From NCBI GenBank assembly GCA_017746715.1, contig JAGHZQ010000069.1:62001-126000 (forward strand): a DNA stretch of 64,000 nt. The letters are read 5' to 3'. Positions 1 through 7,431 of this stretch are shown in pieces. This DNA is from Cyanobacteria bacterium SBLK. Lineage in GTDB: Bacteria; Cyanobacteriota; Cyanobacteriia; Cyanobacteriales; Spirulinaceae. Position numbers and translations under genes: made by a program. A model generated the notes under the pieces. It did no database searches, had not been told where the DNA came from, and was given only the letters and a program-made list of their open reading frames with translations. How positions within the stretch are numbered: the stretch's first letter is position 1; every line of letters starts with the position of its first letter.

Positions 1-2
1 AT

Positions 3-776
3 TTTTCCTCAGCAGGGGGAACGGATTCGCAAATTTTCTCTATCCTTCCGAATAGTTTGCGACCGACGGGATTTAGTATCAGTGCCCAAACGGCAATTTT
101 TGAGGGCGTCAGTGCCGATCGAACGTTTACGATCGAATTAAGAAATTTGAGTGGAGCAACGATCGCTACTCAAGTGTCGGCGACGGAAATTTCAACGGGT
201 CAATTTTCCGTAGATTTCTCGAATGGAATTACGATAACCCTCGAACAAACCAGCACGGGGGAACCAACTGGAGCGGGAAGCGACCAAAAACCCAGTCAAG
301 AATTACTCGACTTGCGAAATATTAGCAGTTCGATTCAAGGAAATTTCTCGGTTTATCGAGAAGCTCGTTTTGATAATACGGTGGGTTTCTATAAAGTTGA
401 CGATATTAATGGTACGGTAGGAGGCTTTTCTCCGGGGGATTCCGGGTATGCCAAAGCGGCGATTGAAAATCGCGTCAGCGATCTCGCCCTCAGCACGAGC
501 AATAACTCGACAGCATCGGCCAGCGTAACCTTGGACGGTGCGGCTCTTTACGCTCCCTTTATTATTGCCAATGGAACCGTTGATGAATTTCTCGATACGA
601 ATTCCACCAATTCAGCAACGGCTGATGTGGTCTCTTATTTCTCTTATATTAATGCCAATCCCGATGGTGCCGATCATCTGATCTTACTCGGAGATAATGT
701 TTTTGGTTTTGAGGATCTCTCGGGAGGCGGCGATCTCGATTACAACGATCTCATTGTAGATGTCAATTTTGGCTAA
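3..776 (+). CDS. DUF4114 domain protein, 5' end outside window
   Basis: The reading frame is open to the left edge of the window, so the start lies upstream and only the C-terminal ~257 residues are seen. The last ~50 residues (HLILLGDNVFGFEDL, then GGGDLDYNDLIVDV) match the Asp/Gly-rich end of DUF4114 domains, which sit at the C-terminus of secreted or surface cyanobacterial proteins. The visible part is rich in Ser, Thr, Asn and Asp and has no transmembrane segment, which fits an extracellular beta-rich protein. A TTG at 57 could be read as a start, but the open frame before it argues against that. The gene ends about 250 bp before a surface-protein operon on the same strand and may be related to it. 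The exact role is unknown. Confidence 0.75.
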   Translation, partial: FSSAGGTDSQIFSILPNSLRPTGFSISAQTAIFEGVSADRTFTIELRNLSGATIATQVSATEISTGQFSVDFSNGITITLEQTSTGEPTGAGSDQKPSQELLDLRNISSSIQGNFSVYREARFDNTVGFYKVDDINGTVGGFSPGDSGYAKAAIENRVSDLALSTSNNSTASASVTLDGAALYAPFIIANGTVDEFLDTNSTNSATADVVSYFSYINANPDGADHLILLGDNVFGFEDLSGGGDLDYNDLIVDVNFG

Positions 777-1023
777 TCCCTTGCATATTTCTCTGAATAT
801 TCTCTTGACCCGTTATCTGCGCTCTAGTGTCGCGATCGCAAACTCCAACTCAATCGACGGTTGTCACGAGGCTTGTTTTTGATTATGATGCGGTTGGGAT
901 TTTCTCCCCGTAAAGCATTGCGATAACAATCCCTGCACTGGGTAAGGAGCAATCGGATTCGATCGTCAAGGGTGTGCGCGACCATTAATCGCCAGATAGA
1001 GCAAATTGAAGGATAACAACACA
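777..1023 (+). other. Intergenic region before the surface-protein operon
   Basis: About 247 bp between the DUF4114 gene and the operon starting at 1024. I see no convincing gene on either strand. The promoter of the operon probably lies here, but no clear -35/-10 pair can be assigned by eye. An AAGGAT ribosome-binding sequence is present at about 1009-1014. Confidence 0.4.
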
Positions 1024-2100
1024 ATGAATTTGCCGAAACCGATATCGAGAGGCAAATTAAAACATTCGTTCGCAATCGCGCCTCTTCGTTCTCATTTCTT
1101 ATGGGTCCGCAACCAACAGAAAAAAAGAAATTTACACTTTTACTTTTCCCTGCTGCTTTCCCTCGGCTTTTGGGCAGGCGGCGATCGCGTTTTGTCCCAA
1201 GAAGTCATCAATCAAGGATTTGCCACAGGAGGCAATTTAAGCGGTACGGTCACTTCGAACACCACTTCGTTCTTTGTTGAAGAAACCAGTCTCGAACTGA
1301 TCAAAACTGCCGATCGCGCTGCGGCCGAACCGGGAGATACGGTAGTCTATCGCCTCTCTCTCAACAATACGGGAACGACAACAGCGACCGATGTCGTCAT
1401 TACCGATAATTTACCCCTCGGTTTAAATTTTCTCTCCCAATCCGTCCAAGGGGCAATTTTTGAAAATGGTACGACGACTTCTGTTAGCCTATCGGGGGTC
1501 TCGAACGACAATCGCACGCTTTTGTTTGCCTATTCCAGTCTTGCCCCAGGACAAACCCTCAATGTCGTTTATGCCGCCCTCGTTACCCCCGATGCCGTGC
1601 GCGGGGATGGCAGAAATACCGCCCAAGAAACCCGCAGTAATTTAGCGAGTTTTTTGGTGAGAATTCGCGACGGAATTTTATCCGATTGCGGGACGATTAT
1701 CGGGCGAGTTTTTGTCGATAAGAATTTTGACGGGGAACAGCAACCCGGAGAACCGGGGGTTCCTAATGCCGTGATTTTTATGGATGATGGCAACCGCATC
1801 ACAACAGATGCAAATGGGCTATTTTCCCTTGCCAATGTGGTTTCCGGCAATCGAACCGGGACTTTAGACTTAAGCAGTTTACCGGGTTATACCCTCGCCC
1901 CCAATCTTTATTTTATCGAACGCAATAGCCAATCTCGCCTTGTCCGTTTGGAACCCGGTGGATTGGTACGGATGAATTTTGCCGTCACGCCAGCAACGGA
2001 ATCAGTCAGCGATCGGCGACGCGCTGAGCCTGCCGAAGCGTCACCCGTAGGGACGTTGCATGCAACGTCCCTACCCAGTCACCAAGGAGGACAAGAATGA
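1024..2100 (+). CDS. DUF11 and SdrD B-like domain surface protein
   Basis: I chose the ATG at 1024 (358 aa) because AAGGAT lies nine bases upstream; a TTG at 1006 in the same frame overlaps that site. The N-terminus has basic residues, then a hydrophobic stretch (FYFSLLLSLGFWAGG), i.e. a long signal peptide or anchor. Around residues 85-190 is a DUF11 repeat (ELIKTADRAAAEPGDTVVY, then DVVITDNLPLGL). Around 215-310 is an SdrD B/Cna-B-like Ig fold (GRVFVDKNFDGEQQPGEPG). The last ~25 residues are encoded by interspersed repeats (about 2016-2074), so the original C-terminus may have been altered. The TGA overlaps the next ATG (ATGA), suggesting translational coupling. Probably a secreted or outer-membrane-associated adhesin-like component; the partner is unknown. 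Confidence 0.8.
   Translation: MNLPKPISRGKLKHSFAIAPLRSHFLWVRNQQKKRNLHFYFSLLLSLGFWAGGDRVLSQEVINQGFATGGNLSGTVTSNTTSFFVEETSLELIKTADRAAAEPGDTVVYRLSLNNTGTTTATDVVITDNLPLGLNFLSQSVQGAIFENGTTTSVSLSGVSNDNRTLLFAYSSLAPGQTLNVVYAALVTPDAVRGDGRNTAQETRSNLASFLVRIRDGILSDCGTIIGRVFVDKNFDGEQQPGEPGVPNAVIFMDDGNRITTDANGLFSLANVVSGNRTGTLDLSSLPGYTLAPNLYFIERNSQSRLVRLEPGGLVRMNFAVTPATESVSDRRRAEPAEASPVGTLHATSLPSHQGGQE
2047..2074. repeat. 28-bp perfect palindrome inside a coding region
   Basis: Positions 2047-2074 form a perfect palindrome centred on TGCATGCA, with arms starting GTAGGGACGTTGC. It belongs to a type of dispersed palindrome common in cyanobacterial genomes. It lies in frame near the 3' end of the DUF11 gene and encodes part of VGTLHATS. 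A related copy is at 2849-2878. Confidence 0.85.
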
Positions 2101-5100
2101 TGAAAAGCACACTTTGTTCTCTAGGTTTGGTTTCTTTGGTTGGGTTGGGGATTATTGGCGGATTTCCCGAGAGTGCTGCAAGTCAGGATGGGGGATCTTT
2201 GGCGCAATTGCAACCGGGAGATGGTTTGGATCGCGTGCTGGAGAACCTTTCGAATGAAAAACTCGCTCTCGATGAAGTTCGCATTCTCTTTCCCGTCGCG
2301 GGAGAAACGCGAGAGCGATCGACTCATTTGATTTTGCAATATCACGCCGAGAGCGATGTTACCATTCGCATCAATGGTCAACCCCTCGATCGCGATATCC
2401 CCACCACTCTCGAACGGGATGAGAGTCAAAATTTAGCCATTCAAATTTGGTACAACATTCCTTTAAAAGCCGGTGCAAACGCGATCGCGGTTTCTGCCAA
2501 TAATGCCGACCCCACTATTGTTCGCCTTACCGTCGAAGGTTTACAAATTGCTGGGGAAGGGAGTGCGACCATTTCTCTCAAACCCGTCGGCGACCCCCGC
2601 ATTCCTGCCGACGGACGTTCTACCCTCGTTTTTGAAGGAACGATCGCCGATGACAATGGCAATCCTGTAACAGAAGATATTCTCGTGACGCTAACTGCTA
2701 GTGCGGGAGAATTCATCGACAGCGATCGCGACCCCGATCGCCCCGGTTTCCAAGTTTTAGCCCGAGATGGCAGCTTTCGCGCTAGATTGCGATCGGATAT
2801 TCAAGCGCAAAAAGTCAGAGTTCGCGCAGCAGCAGATCGGCATCATTCTGTCGGGACGTTGCAAGCAACGTCCCGACAACAGGCAACTCTCGAGACGTTT
2901 GCACAAGTGGAGTTTGTTACCCATTTGCGTCCGTCTTTGGTGTCGGGGGTGGTAGATCTGAGAATTGGCAGTAGCGGGACGGATTTTTGGGGATCGCGGC
3001 GGGAATTTCTCGCCCCTTATACCCTCGATGAAGGGGTTAAGGTGGAACTGGATGCGGCCTTTTTCGCGATCGGTGCAATTGGGGAATGGTTGCTGACGGC
3101 AGCTTATAATAGCGATCGCCCTCTCAATCAAACCTGCGATGGCATGACTCGCCTTTTTCGCGGTTCGCAAATGTGCGAGCGGCATTATCCCGTTTATGGG
3201 GATAATTCGACAGTGGATTATCTCACCCCTTCCATCGATAGCGTTTACGCGCGTTTGGAACGCACTTCCCCCACGGTAGGGGCAGAACCGGATTATTTGA
3301 TGTGGGGGGATTATAACAGCAACGAATTTGCTCGCCCGTCTCAAACCTTTGCCGCCCAAACTCGGCAACTTCACGGCTTTAAGGGCAATATCAGCCTTGG
3401 CGACTTGCAAATTAGCGCCCTCTACAGCCCTGATGTAGAGGGGTTTCAACGGGATACCATTACGCCAGACGGCACGAGCGGTTACTATTTTCTCTCTCAT
3501 CGCCTGCTCGTGGAAGGCAGCGAAAGCATTATTATCGAAAGTGAAGAGGTCAACCGTCCGGGTAGGATTCTAGAAACCCAACGCCTTAACCGAGGACAAG
3601 ATTACGAAATCGATTACGATCGCGGTACGATCCTTTTCCGCCGTCCCATCCAATCCCTCGAGTTCGATCCCTATGGCAATACCATCGCCCGCAAAATTAT
3701 TGCAACTTATCAGTACGATGGGGGGGACGAAACCGATATTTTTGCCGGACGCGCCCAGTATAATTTCTCCCACGATTTAGAGACTCCCTCTTGGCTGGCG
3801 TTTTCTTACTGGCAAGAGAATCAAGGGGCGATCGATTACAAACTCTATAGTGCCGATTTTCTCCTCACCCTCTCCCCCCAAGCTGCTATTGTAGGGGAAT
3901 ATGCCTTCAGCGATCGCACCTCCTCCATCGATGGCGATGAAGCCGACTCTGCCTATCGCCTGCGCTTTACGGGAAATATTGCTCCAGAAGTTCGCGCCGA
4001 GGCCTATTATCAGTCGGTAGAGGAGAACTTTAACAACACGGCGACTTCTTCTTTCGTACCGGGACAAACCCGCTACGGGGCTTCGGTTTCTGCCAATGTA
4101 ACTCCCACGACCCTCGTGAGTGCCAGTTACGACTACGAGGAAAACTTCGGCGTTGCTCCAGAAGTGCGGACGACCTTTTTTGACCCCTTTAACCCAGAAT
4201 CCGACCTCCTCAGTGCCCGAAGCGAAGATCCCGACGGCGATCGCGTCAATAATACCCTGACGGAAGTGCGGGCGGGAGTGCAACAACAATTCGGCAATAT
4301 TACCGCCAGTTTAGATTATGTGAATCGCGCTCGCAGCGATCGTATCAACGACACTTTTAACAGCAGTAGTTCTCAATTGGTCACGGGCATTCGCGTCCCC
4401 CTGACCGATACCCTTGCTTTTCGCGGACAAAACGAACTCAATTTAGGCAATAGTCACGACCCCCTTTATCCCAGTCGCACGACTTTAGGCTTGGAATGGG
4501 CGCTCAGTCCCGATACGACTTTACAATTGGCTCATCAGTTTTATGACGGGGGGCTTTTGGGGGAAAATTCTCTCACCAGTTTGAGTACGATAATGGAGCG
4601 TCAAATCGGGGCAGATACTACGATTAGCAGCCGTTACGCCCTCGTTGGCGGACAAAGCGGCATGCGGGGAGAAGAAGCGATCGGCTTGCACCATCGTTGG
4701 ACATTAGCTCCCGGTTTGCGCTTGGATGCGAGTTACGAACGCATTCTCACGGCGATCGACAGCAAAACCGCCTCGGGCGATCGCTTTTCCCAGCCCTATG
4801 CTGCCGGACAAAGCGGCTCGTCTTTGAGCGTATCGGGGGGAGAATCCTATAGCGTCGGCTTTGAATATACCTTCAATCCCGACTTTCAGGCCTCTGCGCG
4901 AGTGGAACATCGGGACAATAGCCAAGGGAGCAATACCGTCATTCGGGCGGCGGCAGCTGGAAAACTCTCGTCATCTTTAACCGCTTTGGTGCGCTTTAGT
5001 CAAGCCAGTGCAGCCAATCAACTCTTAGAAGATTTGGGCCCGACCACTCATCTGAAAGTCGGTTTGGCTTATCGAAATCCCGAACATGACGCATTTAATG

Positions 5101-5618
5101 CCCTTTTGCGTTACGAATATCGCTACAATCCCTCGACTATCCCAGAAACCCTACTTTTTACTAGCGGTACGGGCTATCAAGATCATCTTTTGGGAGTGGA
5201 GGCGATTTATGCCCCCAATTGGCGGTGGGAATTTTACGGTAAATATGCCTTCCGCTACAGTTTAACGGAGTTAGCCGATAGCTTTAGCAATGAAAGTTTC
5301 ATTCATTTGGGACAAGTGCGAACAACTTATCGCTTGGGCTACCAATGGGATCTGGCTGCGGAGGTGCGCTGGCTGGGGCAACCCTCGGCTAACTTCAGCG
5401 AATTGGGTTGGGTGGTCGATGTGGGCTACTATCTCACGCCAGACGTGCGTTTGGGAATCGGCTATGTTTTCGGCAACGTCAACGATGAAGACTTTAGCGG
5501 CTATCGCTCCAATAGCGGGGTCTTTTTTGGCGTAACCATGAAAGTGAACGAACTCTTCAATGGATTTGGACGGCAAAGCGTAACGCCGTTACAGCAGGAG
5601 GAGGCATTGAATGAGTAA
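2097..5618 (+). CDS. Large outer-membrane beta-barrel protein with N-terminal Ig-like region
   Basis: 1173 aa; ATG overlaps the previous stop and AAGGAGG lies at 2084-2090. A signal peptide is visible (LCSLGLVSLVGLGIIGG... ESAAS). Residues ~55-270 look like Ig/Big-type folds (ADGRSTLVFEGTIADDNG resembles intimin/invasin Ig domains). From ~280 to the end the sequence alternates short aromatic/polar strands and Asp/Asn-rich turns (DYNSNEF, YDYEENFG, YRLGYQWDLAAEVRW), typical of a large outer-membrane beta-barrel. The motif RGQDYEIDYDRGTILFRRPI is characteristic of big barrels found beside DUF11 proteins in other bacteria. A palindrome copy encodes VGTLQATS near residue 255. The product may anchor or export the neighbouring surface proteins; this is inference. 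A TonB-dependent receptor is less likely because no plug or TonB box is seen. Confidence 0.7.
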   Translation: MMKSTLCSLGLVSLVGLGIIGGFPESAASQDGGSLAQLQPGDGLDRVLENLSNEKLALDEVRILFPVAGETRERSTHLILQYHAESDVTIRINGQPLDRDIPTTLERDESQNLAIQIWYNIPLKAGANAIAVSANNADPTIVRLTVEGLQIAGEGSATISLKPVGDPRIPADGRSTLVFEGTIADDNGNPVTEDILVTLTASAGEFIDSDRDPDRPGFQVLARDGSFRARLRSDIQAQKVRVRAAADRHHSVGTLQATSRQQATLETFAQVEFVTHLRPSLVSGVVDLRIGSSGTDFWGSRREFLAPYTLDEGVKVELDAAFFAIGAIGEWLLTAAYNSDRPLNQTCDGMTRLFRGSQMCERHYPVYGDNSTVDYLTPSIDSVYARLERTSPTVGAEPDYLMWGDYNSNEFARPSQTFAAQTRQLHGFKGNISLGDLQISALYSPDVEGFQRDTITPDGTSGYYFLSHRLLVEGSESIIIESEEVNRPGRILETQRLNRGQDYEIDYDRGTILFRRPIQSLEFDPYGNTIARKIIATYQYDGGDETDIFAGRAQYNFSHDLETPSWLAFSYWQENQGAIDYKLYSADFLLTLSPQAAIVGEYAFSDRTSSIDGDEADSAYRLRFTGNIAPEVRAEAYYQSVEENFNNTATSSFVPGQTRYGASVSANVTPTTLVSASYDYEENFGVAPEVRTTFFDPFNPESDLLSARSEDPDGDRVNNTLTEVRAGVQQQFGNITASLDYVNRARSDRINDTFNSSSSQLVTGIRVPLTDTLAFRGQNELNLGNSHDPLYPSRTTLGLEWALSPDTTLQLAHQFYDGGLLGENSLTSLSTIMERQIGADTTISSRYALVGGQSGMRGEEAIGLHHRWTLAPGLRLDASYERILTAIDSKTASGDRFSQPYAAGQSGSSLSVSGGESYSVGFEYTFNPDFQASARVEHRDNSQGSNTVIRAAAAGKLSSSLTALVRFSQASAANQLLEDLGPTTHLKVGLAYRNPEHDAFNALLRYEYRYNPSTIPETLLFTSGTGYQDHLLGVEAIYAPNWRWEFYGKYAFRYSLTELADSFSNESFIHLGQVRTTYRLGYQWDLAAEVRWLGQPSANFSELGWVVDVGYYLTPDVRLGIGYVFGNVNDEDFSGYRSNSGVFFGVTMKVNELFNGFGRQSVTPLQQEEALNE
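2849..2878. repeat. Second palindromic repeat copy within CDS
   Basis: Inverted repeat with 14-bp arms (TGTCGGGACGTTGC and its complement) around a central AA. It differs from the copy at 2047-2074 by compensating changes in both arms, so pairing is kept. It is in frame and encodes SVGTLQATSRQ in the barrel protein. Confidence 0.85.
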
Positions 5619-7431
5619 GTGGGTTACTTGTACTGTACTTCGAAAAGTTCAGCAGCCGCTTTGTCGAAGTACTTGCACCGATCGCAGTCGAGGTGTGGGT
5701 TGTTGGTTGCTTGTACTGGGCTTTGCCGAAGTGTTAGTTGTTGGTTGTTGGGCTTTTAATGTTGAGAACGACTTGGCAAACAAACGCAGAAAAACTCTTT
5801 CTCTTGTATCAATGCAAACTGGAGAAAGACAATCGAACAACAAACAACAACCCACCCCCGGCCCCCTCCCAAGAGAGGGAGAACAAGAGAAGAGCAACAA
5901 ACAACAAATAACCGTGAATAGTAATGCCGATCGCACCCAACCCGATGGCGAGATAACCTTGAGGGAAGCGATCGCGTTCGGGAATGGGGAATTATCTTTT
6001 GCAGACTTATCTCCGCGAGAGCGAACCTTGTTAAGTGATGCTTCCGATATTCCTCGAATCGTCTTTAATTTGCCTCCCGATCGCGCAACGATCGAACTGC
6101 AATCTCCCTTACCGGAAATTTCACGATCGCTCGTTATCGACGGCACGACTCAACCGGGATACTTGCAAGATCGTCCCATCCCTCAACCCATCATCCGCAT
6201 TACTCCCGCATCGGGAGTGGAAATCAAGCGCGGATTGACGATAACCGGCGATCGCATCACCATTCGCGGTTTGCACCTATACGGTTTTAATGCGCCGACA
6301 ACCAACACGGCACGAACTCCCATGGCCGATATTTTCGTATCTCATCCCTCCCCCCGCATCGATACCGATCGCCCTTCCTCTAACGATTGGGAATTTCCCC
6401 TAGAAGATAGCGATCGCGCCCCCAAAGATATTCTCATCGAACAAAACTGGATTGGAAGGCGATCTCCCCGTCCTGCGGACACCCCTCTTATTAAGGAGGG
6501 TAGGGGGGATCGATCGACAACCCAATCTGCTTTTGGAATATATGTTTTCAATAGTAACGGTACGAGTATTATTCGCAATCGCATTGACGGAGCGCAGGGA
6601 AGCGGTATTATTACGAGCATTCGCGCCAATAATTTGCTGATTGAGAACAATATTATCGAAAATAATGGTTTTGCAGGGATGCCCGACGGGATTCGTTTGG
6701 AGGGGGAAATTGACAACGGTACGATCGTAGGCAATCAAATTCAATATAATGCTGGCAGCGGCATCTATGCGTTCAAATCGGAAGGAAAAATCGCTGTTGA
6801 AGAGAATTTGATTTCCGATAACGGTCAGAGATTTCGCCGTGCCGCTATTTTTATGATGGGGAGCGTTCGCGCAGCATCTCCACAGGAGTCTAGCCTCGTC
6901 ACCAACAACCAAATTCGCAACCAACCCGGGGCAGGAATTGTTGTCGCTGCCGTTCCCAATAGCGATCGCGTTTTTATCACCGACAATCGCTTTACCAACG
7001 TGAGAGGATTGAGTATCGATCTAATTACCCAACAGCGATCGGGGGTGCAAGATTATCATAATGGCGACGGTCTCAATCCCCCGATCGCAGAACGAGATCG
7101 CCGCCGTCAAACCGCCAACACCGCGATCGCCGCCCCCCGTTTTGCCAGTCGGGAGTTTTTTCGCTTCCCCTCGGGTAACACGAGCGTTATCGGAACGGCA
7201 GAACCGGGAGCGAGAGTGGACTTGTATCGCGTTTTGGAAAGTCCAGAAGAAGCCGATCTCGCCGGACCTTTAAACGTTCCCATTGCCTCTTTTCCCGCTA
7301 ATGGAGAAGGGGAATTTCGCGTCATTCTCGCCAATTTAAGAGCGGGAGAACGCATCAGCGCGATCGCGACTCACCCCGATCGCGGAACCTCGGAACCCGC
7401 CGTTAATGCCAGAATTGTGAACCTTCGATGA
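5611..7431 (+). CDS. Right-handed beta-helix protein with CSLREA-like start
   Basis: 606 aa, overlapping the barrel gene by 8 bp, with an AGGAGGAG site just upstream. From about residue 100 (ITVNSNADRTQPDGEITLREAI) it matches the CSLREA-type start of secreted parallel beta-helix proteins, followed by repeating short strands with N-rich turns (NNLLIENNIIENN, GNQIQYNAGSGIYAF), then a C-terminal Ig-like part (GTAEPGARVDLYRV). The first ~98 residues look odd: Cys/Trp-rich, then a low-complexity NNKQQPTPGPLPREGE stretch, encoded by interspersed repeats at about 5640-5915. No ordinary signal peptide is seen, so the native start may have been replaced. Two further repeats are in frame (TPLIKEGRGD near 6485; SVRAASPQ near 6865). 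Probably exported; function unknown. Confidence 0.7.
   Translation: MSKWVTCTVLRKVQQPLCRSTCTDRSRGVGCWLLVLGFAEVLVVGCWAFNVENDLANKRRKTLSLVSMQTGERQSNNKQQPTPGPLPREGEQEKSNKQQITVNSNADRTQPDGEITLREAIAFGNGELSFADLSPRERTLLSDASDIPRIVFNLPPDRATIELQSPLPEISRSLVIDGTTQPGYLQDRPIPQPIIRITPASGVEIKRGLTITGDRITIRGLHLYGFNAPTTNTARTPMADIFVSHPSPRIDTDRPSSNDWEFPLEDSDRAPKDILIEQNWIGRRSPRPADTPLIKEGRGDRSTTQSAFGIYVFNSNGTSIIRNRIDGAQGSGIITSIRANNLLIENNIIENNGFAGMPDGIRLEGEIDNGTIVGNQIQYNAGSGIYAFKSEGKIAVEENLISDNGQRFRRAAIFMMGSVRAASPQESSLVTNNQIRNQPGAGIVVAAVPNSDRVFITDNRFTNVRGLSIDLITQQRSGVQDYHNGDGLNPPIAERDRRRQTANTAIAAPRFASREFFRFPSGNTSVIGTAEPGARVDLYRVLESPEEADLAGPLNVPIASFPANGEGEFRVILANLRAGERISAIATHPDRGTSEPAVNARIVNLR
5640..5915 (+). repeat. 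Cluster of interspersed repeats forming the 5' part of the beta-helix gene
   Basis: The stretch contains several elements of known cyanobacterial repeat types: GTTGTTGGTTG heptamer-like runs (about 5696-5750), CAACAAACAACAA runs, and a C/G-rich CCCCCGGCCCCCTCCC element followed by AAGAGAGGGAG (about 5853-5880). It translates to low-complexity sequence unrelated to the downstream beta-helix. Confidence 0.6.
6480..6512 (+). repeat. In-frame CCCCTCTTATTAAGGAGGG-type repeat
   Basis: Imperfect inverted repeat with ATTA centre followed by TAGGGGGGA. This class of dispersed element typically translates to PLIKGGRGD-like peptides; here it gives DTPLIKEGRGD inside the beta-helix protein. Confidence 0.6.
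6858..6889 (+). repeat. In-frame GGGGAGCGTTCGCGCAGC-type repeat
   Basis: Short element with a GGGAGCG...TCTCC inverted arrangement, of a kind common in cyanobacterial genomes. It encodes GSVRAASPQES within the beta-helix protein and interrupts its strand-turn pattern. Confidence 0.5.

Noticed and set aside
824-1075. Minus-strand frame of 83 aa upstream of the surface operon
   Set aside because: No ribosome-binding site or family pattern; it overlaps the start of the supported plus-strand gene.
2757-3500. Minus-strand frame of 247 aa inside the barrel gene
   Set aside because: Shadow of the real barrel gene; composition is basic and repetitive as expected for antisense of HIP1-rich DNA.
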